From Methanobrevibacter sp. (lineage in GTDB: Archaea; Methanobacteriota; Methanobacteria; Methanobacteriales; Methanobacteriaceae), in NCBI GenBank assembly GCA_030539935.1, contig JAUNXF010000001.1, positions 1 to 47,048 of the forward strand: a stretch of DNA of 47,048 bases, in the 5' to 3' direction. Below are positions 1 through 8,208 of this stretch, one piece after another. Position numbers and translations under genes: made by a program. Position 1 is the stretch's first letter; the number at the start of each line of letters is the position of its first letter. The notes under the pieces are model-generated. The model had not been told where the DNA came from. It searched no databases and saw only the letters and a list, made by a program, of their open reading frames with translations.

Positions 1-35
1 CATAAAGAGAAAAAAAGAAAAAGTAAAAAACCAGC

Positions 36-941
36 TTAATTTTGATAATTATTTTTCTTATTATTCCTTTTCTTATTCGGTTTTGCCTCGAAATTAAGAG
101 AAAAAACTTCTTCTTGCTTTAACCTATTGGCAAATCTATCTTTTAGACGAATCATCTTAGACCTTTCAGGATGCTTCTCATTAATATCCACCCTCATACC
201 ATCAAATGCCGCCAATGTTCTAACGCCTGTCTTTTTAGAAACTCTTATTGCCTCTTCAACAGGATTTGCAGCAATCATCTTAAAGCCAAAATGGGTCATG
301 ATCGCTAAACTTGGCTTTACCTGTTCGACCAGGTCTATAAAATTATTTGTACACATATGTCCCTTAATAGATCTTGCTCCAGGCCTTAAAACGCTTCCTA
401 TTAAAATATCTGCATTCTTATGATATTTTGCCAACTCATCAAAATATCCGGTGTCTGAAGTATAAGAAATCTTAAATCCATTATTCTCTATTTGGAAACC
501 TACACCAGTAGGGTCGCCGTGCTGGGTATCGGTTCCCTTTATGGAAAATGAAGGGAAACGTGCAATCTTATTGGGAACTAAAATCAAATTTTTAGAATTG
601 CTTTTATGATAATTTGAGATTGCAGGACCCCAACGCTGATACTTTTCAAAAATGGTCCGGCTACCCATAATTATTCCATTATTCTTAGTCATTCCCCTTG
701 TCATCGCTTCAATAAATATTTCAGCATCATTATAATGGTCTGTATGGGAATGTGAAATAAAAACGCCATCTATTTTTGTAGGATTTACACCAAACTGATA
801 AGACCTTACAAGCGCTCCTGGACCTGGGTCTACTTGATAATTTTTTCCACCAAAATCATCAATTCTAAAGCCCCCAGTCATTCTCTTTTGACTAATGGTG
901 GCAAATCTGCCACCTCCAGAGCCTAAAAAAGTTATTTTCAT
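36..941 (-). CDS. Metallo-beta-lactamase fold hydrolase (host)
   Basis: Host protein of 301 residues starting MKITFLGSGGG. The metal-binding signature HSHTDH lies near residue 65, with further conserved positions in TQHGDP, SDTGYFDE and MTHFGF, which gives the full beta-lactamase-fold metal site. The family includes RNases, phosphodiesterases and other hydrolases; the substrate cannot be told here. I chose the start at 941 because AGGTGA lies 5-6 bases upstream. The C-terminus is rich in Lys and Asn. It lies about 1 kb from the provirus and probably forms an operon with the DUF2121 gene upstream (gap of about 47 bases). Confidence 0.85.
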   Translation of the reverse strand: MKITFLGSGGGRFATISQKRMTGGFRIDDFGGKNYQVDPGPGALVRSYQFGVNPTKIDGVFISHSHTDHYNDAEIFIEAMTRGMTKNNGIIMGSRTIFEKYQRWGPAISNYHKSNSKNLILVPNKIARFPSFSIKGTDTQHGDPTGVGFQIENNGFKISYTSDTGYFDELAKYHKNADILIGSVLRPGARSIKGHMCTNNFIDLVEQVKPSLAIMTHFGFKMIAANPVEEAIRVSKKTGVRTLAAFDGMRVDINEKHPERSKMIRLKDRFANRLKQEEVFSLNFEAKPNKKRNNKKNNYQN

Positions 942-988
942 TAATGTCACCTTTTATAAACAATAATTTTCCCTTATAATAACCAAAT

Positions 989-1915
989 CTATTTAAGATG
1001 ACATAATATAATATCACATTTTAAATTAGCCTTATTGCGTTTAATGCATAAAACTTCATTTTCTATGACAACCTGATCTTTTAATAAAGGCTCATCATCA
1101 CCTTCAACAAACATGATGACATTTTCACCAGGTTTTGCAAGAAGTTTCCAATTAATATCAAATGCCCTGACATCAGGATTTAATTTTACTTGAATCATCT
1201 TCTCATCAATTGAATCAACAATGCCTACAGGACCTTCTTCAATAATGGTGGAAGCCAATTTAATTGTTTCATTTTGTTTCAATAAATCTTCTCTAAGTTT
1301 AGTTCTGAACTTGGCCAAGAGGTTTACATCCCTTTCAACAACCTCATCCAAATAATCCTGAACTTTATCCTTAGATAAACTATTCTGTTGGATGACCACA
1401 TCATATTTAGTGCCTAAAGAAGGAGTCTTTTTAGAGATATCCTCAATTATCTGTCCAAATATATCTCCCATATATTTTAGACTAAAGCTAGGTTTCCATC
1501 TTTTTTTAAGCATGTCATTAGCTAAAGATTTTGTAATCTTATTTCCAAATACTATTATTGAAGACTCTCCCCTTTTGGTATTGACAATTTCAGAACCGGT
1601 AAGTTCAATAATCTGAAAACCATTTGTTGTTCCATAAATTCTTTTTCTTTTGGTTTCCATAGTCCCTCTTGAGCTGACTTCCCCTACTGCAACATTCTCC
1701 ACACTTTTGACCTTTGTTGCATCATCTGTAACTTTCAAGCTTATTCCAAGTTCCTCTGCTCTAGCATATAAGCCCTCATCACTAGTTATTTCACCTGAGT
1801 AAATTTCCTGTTCTAAAAGTTCACGTTCCTCTTTAGAACCAAAGTAGGCAATTCTCCTTTTATCTCCTGCCATTACACATCCTTTCTTTCCAACATAAGC
1901 AATAATTAAACTCAT
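989..1915 (-). CDS. DUF2121-type conserved methanogen protein
   Basis: Protein of 308 residues starting MSLIIAYVGKKGCVMAGDKR. The N-terminus resembles an Ntn/proteasome-like strand pattern (the 'VMAGDKRRIAYFG' stretch), as in the DUF2121 family restricted to Methanobacteria and related methanogens; family membership is recalled from the N-terminal sequence. Function is unknown. The start at 1915 is preferred over upstream codons because the conserved family N-terminus begins there. It precedes the MBL-fold gene on the same strand. Confidence 0.75.
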   Translation of the reverse strand: MSLIIAYVGKKGCVMAGDKRRIAYFGSKEERELLEQEIYSGEITSDEGLYARAEELGISLKVTDDATKVKSVENVAVGEVSSRGTMETKRKRIYGTTNGFQIIELTGSEIVNTKRGESSIIVFGNKITKSLANDMLKKRWKPSFSLKYMGDIFGQIIEDISKKTPSLGTKYDVVIQQNSLSKDKVQDYLDEVVERDVNLLAKFRTKLREDLLKQNETIKLASTIIEEGPVGIVDSIDEKMIQVKLNPDVRAFDINWKLLAKPGENVIMFVEGDDEPLLKDQVVIENEVLCIKRNKANLKCDIILCHLK

Positions 1916-2073
1916 ACTCTCACATCGCTTAATCCTAGGCATCAAATTTATTTTTATTTTATATTAAAGAATATATTTTAAAGCAATCTTTGAATTCCAA
2001 TGCCTAATTTCAATTTAATTAATTCTAATTTTTTAATTTAATAAAATTTCAAATAAAGTATAAAAAAGTTTAG

Positions 2074-2151
2074 ATAATTGAAATAGAACCTGAAATTAAC
2101 CAATCCCAAATAATAATTGAAATATGACCTGAAATCAATCAATCTCAAATA
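2074..2151. repeat. 39-bp tandem direct repeat (2 copies)
   Basis: Two adjacent 39-bp units (2074-2112 and 2113-2151), each starting ATAATTGAAATA and ending CAAATA, agree at about 34 of 39 positions. They lie in the 1916-2383 intergenic region between the divergent DUF2121 and desulfoferrodoxin genes. The rest of that region is plain AT-rich DNA with no open frame that I can support. Confidence 0.8.
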
Positions 2152-2327
2152 ATAGAAAACTTTAATTGAAATTTTAATTTCTTAGTTTATATTTATATAA
2201 TTACAAATATAAAAAGTTTTTATAAATCATTTTATAATTTATAAGCCAAAACAAATAAAAATGAAAAAAAACCTTAAATCCAAGCTATGAAAAGATAACT
2301 GTTTTAATTTAATAAAACATTTTATAA

Positions 2328-2378
2328 AACTTTAAATATTGAAAAGAACAAAATAAGATTAATTATTATTTGGAGGTA
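2328..2378 (+). promoter_or_regulatory. TATA-like box and ribosome binding site of desulfoferrodoxin
   Basis: A CTTTAAATATTG box about 45 bp before the ATG fits an archaeal TATA element. It is followed by a strong GGAGGT ribosome binding site a few bases before the start. Confidence 0.5.
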
Positions 2379-2383
2379 ATGAT

Positions 2384-2764
2384 ATGGTTAAAATTAATGA
2401 AATTTACAGATGTAACCATTGTGGAAACATGGTTGAAGCTATTGTTGAAGGTGCTGGAGAATTAGTTTGCTGTGGAGAAGCAATGGAACTTTTAGAACCT
2501 AGACAATTACCAGAAGGCGGAGTCAAACACATCCCTGTAATCACTAAAGAAGATGGCAAAATTGTCGTAACCATGGGAGAAGAAGCACACCCTATGTTAG
2601 AAGAACATTACATTAATTTTGTTGAATTGATTGTAGGAGATCAAGTATACCGCGCAAACTTAAAACCAGGTGATGAACCTAAAGCAGTATTCGATGTAAA
2701 TGCAGAAGTGGAAGATGTAAAAGCTATTGAATATTGTAACATCCACGGTTTATGGCATTCATAA
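2384..2764 (+). CDS. dfx: Desulfoferrodoxin (two-iron superoxide reductase)
   Basis: Protein of 126 residues that reduces superoxide to peroxide in the cytoplasm of anaerobes. The N-terminal desulforedoxin-like domain has the rubredoxin-type Cys set CNHCG...CC (residues about 10-30) for the FeCys4 centre. The C-terminal neelaredoxin domain has the His residues of KHIPVI, HPM and EEHYINF and the closing YCNIHGLW motif, which together form the catalytic Fe(His)4Cys site. Length is normal for the family. It has its own promoter and an ideal GGAGGT site. It is convergent with the provirus and is the last host gene before it. Confidence 0.95.
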   Translation: MVKINEIYRCNHCGNMVEAIVEGAGELVCCGEAMELLEPRQLPEGGVKHIPVITKEDGKIVVTMGEEAHPMLEEHYINFVELIVGDQVYRANLKPGDEPKAVFDVNAEVEDVKAIEYCNIHGLWHS

Positions 2765-2788
2765 GTATTATTTAATTAAATAATACTT
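2763..2788 (+). terminator. Palindromic terminator after desulfoferrodoxin
   Basis: A perfect 26-bp palindrome with 13-bp arms (AAGTATTATTTAA and its complement) begins at the stop codon and runs into T-rich DNA. The rest of 2789-3065 is AT-rich with no supported gene. The left provirus boundary should lie here, but no att core is visible because the other end is not in the window. Confidence 0.7.
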
Positions 2789-3065
2789 TCTTATTTTTAT
2801 TTTTTAAGATTATTTTTTTTTAATATAGATTCACATATTTTTCTATCAAATTAGACATTACTTTTTTTAAGGATAACTATTTTTTATAAAAATTACTAAA
2901 TTTTATTAAATATAAACATATCCCCAAAGTACATTTTATATAAAAATTTATATAATTAATCCTATAAAAAACTATCAAAAAAGCAACTTATTATATAGAT
3001 AAAAATTATAATAAAATCACTAATTAAAAAAAAATAAGTAAAAAATAAAAAAAGAAAAATTCACA

Positions 3066-4098
3066 TTATTTTGAAAAAAATAAGAATTCACTGAATTGAT
3101 TACAAAAAATTTTTAAAGGACTACTCTGTTCAAAAAGTTCCATACAGGAATGATGAATAGATAAAACATAATCTTGAAGAACATTATCCTTTTCCAATGA
3201 ACTAACATTTAATCCATATTCCCTACATTTATCAATAGATAAATGTCTATCATGAGCTTTTGTATTATCTTGTGAACTAAAAAGTTTAACAACTTTTTTA
3301 ATATGTTCTTCAGATTCTCCTTTTAACATATTTCTTGAAAGACTCCCCTCAAATATTTCATTAGCCCAATCAATCCCATTTTGGCAAGACCCTAATAGTG
3401 TAGGAGTATAATGCTTAATAATTAACTGCCATAAAGGAATACAAGAAGGATTGTCATATATCTCTTGTTTAGCCTTTTCAAATTCATTTAATACTCCTTG
3501 AGCAGGGAGATTTTTAAACTGTGGATCTATTGGCCCTAAACTTGATTGTTTACCCATAATAATTTCTTTACAGGAACATGCAATCATGGTCCCACCAGAC
3601 ATTGCTAACTGAGGAATTATGGCTCTAACATCTCCATTGAATTTTTTATAAATATAAGTAATAATTGCTTCAGTGGCTGCCACATCCCCACCTGGAGTAT
3701 GTAAAATTAAATCTAAACCTTTTGAAGAATCTAAACCATAAAACATAGCCATAAATCCATTCATATCTAAATCATTTATACCAACTGGTAAATCTGAAGA
3801 CATATATAACCATCCAGAATAATATATAACAACATTTCGTTTTGTGTGATCATGTAATAAATTCACATATTTCTTTATATGATCTATAGGTGTGCCTTCT
3901 TCATTTTTTATGAAAACTCTTGAGGGTATAGCATCATCTCCTAAATTAATATACTTTTGAATAAATTCCTGAACCTTTTTTAATAGGTGGAACTTGCCAA
4001 ACTTCAAAATTTGTATCCTCCTCTTCAAATCCAATATTTATATTAAGTTTTCTAAATACTTCTTTAATTTCTTCTTCTGAAAGTTTTTCATATGACAT
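3066..4098 (-). pseudogene. SDH-type ClpP-fold serine protease, frameshifted
   Basis: A serine protease of the SDH_sah/SppA-like (ClpP fold) type. The core shows LHTPGGDVAATEAI, then AMSGGTMIA with the likely nucleophile Ser, then SSLGPIDPQF. The N-terminus (MSYEKLSEEE..., start 4098) and the body are in different frames. They join at an A6 run near 3973-3978, where one extra A shifts the frame; removing it reads ...VPPIKKVQEFIQKY... without a break. This may be a real inactivating mutation, phase variation or a homopolymer error. The gene has its own TATA box and a palindrome at the expected transcription start. It is the last provirus gene and lies in the cargo cassette after the second MuF toxin. 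Related proteases occur in several mobile-element and defence contexts; its target is unknown. Confidence 0.75.
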
Positions 4099-4122
4099 AT
4101 GTATCCCTTCAATAAAAAAAAT

Positions 4123-4143
4123 GTAAAACATTTAATGTTTTAC
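4123..4143 (-). promoter_or_regulatory. 10-bp-arm palindrome, candidate operator of the SDH protease
   Basis: GTAAAACATT and its exact complement AATGTTTTAC are separated by one base. The site lies just downstream of the TATA box, where transcription of the protease gene should start. That position suits a repressor that blocks initiation. Confidence 0.55.
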
Positions 4144-4146
4144 AAT

Positions 4147-4160
4147 TATATAAATATTAT
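4147..4160 (-). promoter_or_regulatory. TATA box of the SDH protease gene
   Basis: ATAATATTTATATA on the minus strand, 50-62 bp before the start codon. Boxes of the same type at the same distance precede the cargo genes at 35240-35626 and 34242-35009. Confidence 0.6.
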
Positions 4161-4261
4161 GTTTTTAGAATAGTATAAACTTATTGATTTATTTTAAATA
4201 GAAAAAATTAGTGATGTTGTTGGTGATCATTTGGTAACAAAAAATAGTTAAAAAGAAAAAA

Positions 4262-4756
4262 TTAATCTAAAAAACCATCTTCAAGAACATATGGTGTTGC
4301 TTTAACCGAATCATCAATAAAATGAGGATTACGTTCAACATTTTCAGAAATCAAACTACCATCAACATCATATAAAAAATATTTCCTAACTTTTGCAGTG
4401 TAAATACTTAAGTTATTTCCTTTACTTCGCGGTGTTTTCCAGTATTCAACTTTAAAAGTTTTTCCATCCGGAAAATTGATGATTTTTTCGAATTCTTCTC
4501 CTCTCCGAATATTATTTTCTGCTAACCTCTTACTTTCTTCTAAAGATGGACACTCTGGGTTATCCTCAATAATTTCTGTGATTAATTTATTTCCAGAAAA
4601 TAATTGGGATCTCCTAGAAGGCCCCATAAACCTTTCAAAACCTGCAATATAAGGATCACGAAATTCATAATCAAGAACCCCAAAATCAATTTTAATAGCC
4701 ATATTATTGGGGAAATGAAAAACATCTTTTCTAAAATTTGATGGATTAATTATCAT
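4262..4756 (-). CDS. Unknown 164-aa protein, candidate immunity gene of the zincin MuF toxin
   Basis: I do not recognise this protein. It begins MIINPSNFRKDVF, is mixed-charge and soluble-looking, and has no signal peptide, membrane segment or Cys motif. Its ATG lies one base after the stop of the MuF-zincin gene, with AAAGGGG as ribosome binding site inside the toxin's 3' end, so translation is likely coupled. Small genes tightly downstream of polymorphic toxins are often immunity genes; that role is inferred from position only. Confidence 0.75.
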   Translation of the reverse strand: MIINPSNFRKDVFHFPNNMAIKIDFGVLDYEFRDPYIAGFERFMGPSRRSQLFSGNKLITEIIEDNPECPSLEESKRLAENNIRRGEEFEKIINFPDGKTFKVEYWKTPRSKGNNLSIYTAKVRKYFLYDVDGSLISENVERNPHFIDDSVKATPYVLEDGFLD

Positions 4757-4757
4757 A

Positions 4758-6404
4758 CTACTTTTGCCCCTTTAACTTTTTAATTTCCTCTTGTGAATAT
4801 TTATGTAATATGTTATTAATATAATCTCCTTTTTCAGGAAACATTTGAAACAAATGATATGGATTGGCAATATACTCAACTACACATTCTGCAAAATCTT
4901 CTGAGTAAGGCCTATGGCTTCCTTTTCCACCATTTAATGCAATATTAGTAAAATCTCTTGAATAATAACTAATATGTGCCCTATCTTCTCCATATATCTT
5001 TTTATCTAATAGTCTCTGTTTGCATTTATTATAAATTCTAGCATACTCTTCAGAATTAGAATAAACATAATCTTTTCCATCAATAGTATGGGATAACTCA
5101 TGAATTAAACTTCTTTCCACATCTTCTTGATTAATATCGGGTTTATTTAAAATTGTAATTGTATCTAATGAATTTGCTTTAGTGAACCCACTCACATATT
5201 CCTCTTCACCATTAATTATCTTTTTGATACTTTGATTAGATAGCACAATTGTTTTACATTGGCTCCTTAATTCCTTTGGAAGACTTTTATAATATTCCAA
5301 AATGTCTATTACTGAAATATGTTTGTTAAGTTCTGATTGATATATTGTTATGTCAGTGTCTAAGAAATGATATTTTATAAATCTCTCATTAACCAATTCT
5401 TTTCTTTCAAAATCTATTACTCCTGTAGTCCATTCAATATTAGGATTATCTTTTAATTTATTAAATTCTTGAATAGCATTAGTTTGCTTTTGACCATTTT
5501 TAGAATTTGATGATTCAGTAACTAAATACATTACTTCAGGACTTTCTGAAGGTTTTCCTTTTGTTTCCCATACACTGAGGTATGTGCATCTGCAGTTTGG
5601 ATGGAACGGAGGGAACAATCCTCCTTTGATTAGCTCTTTTATATTATGTACTTTCTCTTCTCCACGATTACTATAAATGATATTATCATTGTTGAATTCA
5701 TAAGCATAAGTCAAACAAGTGTAACAAACGTTATCATCTTCGGCAGTTAGTATTTTGACTTCTGTGTATCCCTCGTTTACATAGGATTGCAGTATTCCTG
5801 TGTTCTGGGCACGGCTTATTTCTGTACGTGCTATCATCACTGCCCTTTGTGTTGGTGTGAATGTGGATCCTTCAAGACGTGTACCTAATGTGTCTCTTAT
5901 TTTTGGTGCTATGCTACGAGGATTTTCTCCAGATAATACTGCACTAGTGATGTTATTCTTTATTTGTTCCCTGGTGTCATTATCCAATCGTCTGATTAAG
6001 GCAAAGTTATAACTAGTCACGAATTCCAGGGCTAGTTTGTCTGTGTCTGTGAATCTAATATGCTCTCGCATTTCAGCGTATCCTTTTGATTTTCCACGAT
6101 TGTAGACTTCCTGGAGTAATGCTTCTATGCTATCGTATTTGTTTTCTAGGATAGTATCCCATTCATCTTCCAGTGATTGGAATAAACCATACTGATATTC
6201 AGCTTCATCGTAGAATAGTTGTCTTGCTTCTTCACTGTCCAACCATTTGATGCCTGCATCAACTTGGCTGTTCAATAGGTTCATTAGGTGGTTGTAGTAT
6301 TTTAGTGTCCATTCATCATTGATTGCCTTTACTGTGAATTCTTCCCACATGTCGAGTTCGTCCATCAGTAACAGGTTGGTTTTGATTCTTTCCTCTGAAA
6401 CCAT
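4758..6404 (-). CDS. MuF minor head protein fused to a zincin metalloprotease toxin domain
   Basis: Protein of 548 residues. About residues 1-300 are a phage MuF (Mu gpF-like) domain close to that of the 35686-37194 protein: MVSEERIKTN, ARTEISRAQNTGILQSYVN, and the Cys/His set VCYTC...FHPNCRC. The C-terminal third differs completely and has HELSH (about residues 435-439) with a downstream SEDFAECVVEY (about 501-511). This is the HExxH plus Glu zinc site of lethal-factor-like zincins. I start at 6404 by analogy with the paralogue (MVSKERIRT); 6410 is also possible, and AAGGAG lies upstream. The open frame to 6602 runs back through a terminator and is not believed. MuF toxins are packaged in or near the head and may be injected with DNA (known for bacterial phages). 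The toxin third is visibly more AT-rich than the MuF part. Confidence 0.8.
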   Translation of the reverse strand: MVSEERIKTNLLLMDELDMWEEFTVKAINDEWTLKYYNHLMNLLNSQVDAGIKWLDSEEARQLFYDEAEYQYGLFQSLEDEWDTILENKYDSIEALLQEVYNRGKSKGYAEMREHIRFTDTDKLALEFVTSYNFALIRRLDNDTREQIKNNITSAVLSGENPRSIAPKIRDTLGTRLEGSTFTPTQRAVMIARTEISRAQNTGILQSYVNEGYTEVKILTAEDDNVCYTCLTYAYEFNNDNIIYSNRGEEKVHNIKELIKGGLFPPFHPNCRCTYLSVWETKGKPSESPEVMYLVTESSNSKNGQKQTNAIQEFNKLKDNPNIEWTTGVIDFERKELVNERFIKYHFLDTDITIYQSELNKHISVIDILEYYKSLPKELRSQCKTIVLSNQSIKKIINGEEEYVSGFTKANSLDTITILNKPDINQEDVERSLIHELSHTIDGKDYVYSNSEEYARIYNKCKQRLLDKKIYGEDRAHISYYSRDFTNIALNGGKGSHRPYSEDFAECVVEYIANPYHLFQMFPEKGDYINNILHKYSQEEIKKLKGQK

Positions 6405-6432
6405 GATCATTGGCTCCTTAAAAAAAAATAAA

Positions 6433-6479
6433 AAAAGGGCCAAACCCATAACAAATATTGTTACAAGCTTGGCCCTTTT
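6433..6479 (-). terminator. Strong hairpin terminator after the lysis genes
   Basis: The 11-bp arms AAAAGGGCCAA and TTGGCCCTTTT match perfectly, with an inner stem TAACAA/TTGTTA. On the minus strand the hairpin is followed by a long T-rich run (about 6421-6436). It lies between the holin-like gene and the second MuF gene, so the late operon probably ends mainly here and the toxin cassette lies beyond it. Confidence 0.7.
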
Positions 6480-6528
6480 ACAAATTTTCTTACATCCCTT
6501 AATTAATTTTTTCCACTTTTCAATTTTT

Positions 6529-6873
6529 TTAACATCCATCATCAACATCATCAGCATTCTCTGCTTCTGATATTGAATCATCTGGAGTGATATACTCATC
6601 ATTCAACACTATCCCTCCATCAAGAGGTGTTCCAAGGACTGTGGCTGAGTGTGAAATGGCTATTTCTTCTGCCCTTTCCACTCGTTTTTCCTCGGAGTAT
6701 TGGTTTACAAGTGCTGCTGCAAAGACTATGATAAGTGCAGCGTAACCTGCATACTCGCTTGGCAAATATGCTGCCAATCCTTCTGGGGTCATGGTTGAGA
6801 TAGCAGTCAAACCTGCAATAACTAATGTGACAATCAAAGTCATTATCCTAGATGGTATCTTCAAACTTTCCAT
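6529..6873 (-). CDS. Holin-like small membrane protein
   Basis: Protein of 114 residues starting MESLKIPSRIM. Two hydrophobic segments (about residues 9-27 and 39-58) are followed by an acidic, hydrophilic C-terminus rich in Asp and Glu. AGGAGG lies upstream of the ATG at 6873. Two TM segments, small size and position straight after the pseudomurein endopeptidase fit a holin that releases the lysis enzyme. There is no sequence match strong enough to name a holin family. Confidence 0.6.
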   Translation of the reverse strand: MESLKIPSRIMTLIVTLVIAGLTAISTMTPEGLAAYLPSEYAGYAALIIVFAAALVNQYSEEKRVERAEEIAISHSATVLGTPLDGGIVLNDEYITPDDSISEAENADDVDDGC

Positions 6874-6885
6874 AATCAACCCTCC

Positions 6886-7086
6886 TTATTGTACAAATTC
6901 ATTCCCATCATCATCAGTATAGACCACTTCATTAGTGTCATGAATATCAAGCTTGTTTCTTTCATTGTTCACTTCCAATTGCTTTTTCAAAATTTCATCT
7001 GTCAACCCTTCCTCTTCAAACATCTTATTGATTTGCTTCTGTTTGTTGGAAAGTTTAATCTTTTTAAGAAAATTTTCACATTTCAT
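6886..7086 (-). CDS. Small unknown protein in the lysis module
   Basis: A 66-residue, charged, soluble-looking protein (starts MKCENFLKKIKL, ends DDGNEFVQ). It lies between the endopeptidase and the holin-like gene with short gaps. Function is unknown; a lysis accessory role is a guess from position. Confidence 0.6.
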   Translation of the reverse strand: MKCENFLKKIKLSNKQKQINKMFEEEGLTDEILKKQLEVNNERNKLDIHDTNEVVYTDDDGNEFVQ

Positions 7087-7094
7087 ATTTTAGA

Positions 7095-8195
7095 TCATCC
7101 CTTTGTGATTATACATATTGAAGGCTGTCCTCCAGGAGTGTTTCTCAGGTAACTGGCCTCCACCTTAAAGCTTCGTTTCTGCAAATGTCCTTTATATCCT
7201 CCATCTGCACGTTTATAACCAAGACTGTTTAGCACCTGCACAGTCTTAGCTTTTACATCAATCTGTCTTATCGGTTCATAATGCCCAAATGATTTCTTTT
7301 TAGGATTGAATTCCTCTTCGCCTCCATTCATATAGGCGATGTGGGTTATCACTCCCTTGTTGGGTTGGCAGATTATCTTTGCCAATGCTTCAAACCTTTC
7401 TTCAATTGTATTTCCAAGGTCGCTGAAGTTAACCCATTTGACAGTAAGTTTGATTCCAAGTTTCTTTCCTATTGCTGCTATGCAGGTATTGATTCCTTGG
7501 TGGTCAGTACCCTTGGTGGTGGTTCCGCTTAGCTTTGCAAGTTCCGATTCCTTGAATATCTTTCCAGTCAGTTTATAGAATTCTTGTTGTTCTGCATTGT
7601 TGGCACATCCATAACCTGTATCTTGACCCATGTTATCATCCATTAAATGAGGGGTTGAGGTATAAGGATTTATGCAATTGTTTGTTTTTTTATTGGTTGA
7701 TGTAGATGAGGATTTACGGGTTTTTGTATTTTTGGTAGTGGTTTGCTTAACTGTTAAATCCGACTTATTAAACAAGCAATAGTTTGGCAAAGTCTTGTTT
7801 TCCTTGTAGTAGTTTGCAATTTTAGAGACACAATATGTGAACAGTTCAAAGCTTACCTTTGTCTTTGACTTTTGAGTGGTAATATATGAAGGAACATGCC
7901 TATGATCATGGCAATAATCAACAAAATTCCTAACCATCTTAAGGTAGTCTTCCTTGTAAACCTTTTCATTGATTGTGTCAGTTAAGCGAGTGCTGTTATA
8001 GATTATTACAGGGCTAAGATTATAATTATCAGATTTGAACTTATCTTCTAATGCAGCACACATCAGATAACATGTTGAATATACGCTTAGTTGAGTATTG
8101 TCTAATGTGCATGATAAAGGCAATTTTTTGTTTTTTTCAATAAAACCTTTAATTTCTGTTGCTTCTTTAAGGATTAAGTTTTTCTTTATTCTCAT
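7095..8195 (-). CDS. Pseudomurein endopeptidase with binding repeats (phage lysis enzyme)
   Basis: Cell-wall hydrolase of 366 residues. The N-terminal half carries degenerate pseudomurein-binding repeats, seen as three similar units with NKKLPLSCTL, HRHVPSYI and NKTLPNYCLF, the second followed by a conserved helix. A Thr/Ser/Lys-rich linker (about residues 150-175) leads to a papain-like C39/C71-type peptidase domain. The likely catalytic Cys is in DTGYGCANNAEQQ, the His in FGHYEPI, and the Asn/Asp partner in VLNSLG. It differs from the classic PeiP/PeiW proteins by resembling C39 peptidases. AGAGGT lies upstream of the ATG. Expected to cut peptide bonds in pseudomurein at lysis. Confidence 0.8.
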   Translation of the reverse strand: MRIKKNLILKEATEIKGFIEKNKKLPLSCTLDNTQLSVYSTCYLMCAALEDKFKSDNYNLSPVIIYNSTRLTDTINEKVYKEDYLKMVRNFVDYCHDHRHVPSYITTQKSKTKVSFELFTYCVSKIANYYKENKTLPNYCLFNKSDLTVKQTTTKNTKTRKSSSTSTNKKTNNCINPYTSTPHLMDDNMGQDTGYGCANNAEQQEFYKLTGKIFKESELAKLSGTTTKGTDHQGINTCIAAIGKKLGIKLTVKWVNFSDLGNTIEERFEALAKIICQPNKGVITHIAYMNGGEEEFNPKKKSFGHYEPIRQIDVKAKTVQVLNSLGYKRADGGYKGHLQKRSFKVEASYLRNTPGGQPSICIITKG

Positions 8196-8208
8196 TTTAG
8201 AATTACCT

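Noticed and set aside
989-1915. True proteasome subunit
   Set aside because: Only the first strand resembles an Ntn protein; the overall sequence fits the methanogen DUF2121 family.
2789-3065. Left attachment site
   Set aside because: The boundary must lie near here, but no repeat can be matched because the right end and integrase are outside the window.
6405-6602. N-terminal extension of the MuF-zincin gene, with a hydrophobic stretch
   Set aside because: It runs through the strong terminator hairpin and overlaps the holin-like gene; the paralogue starts at the equivalent of 6404.
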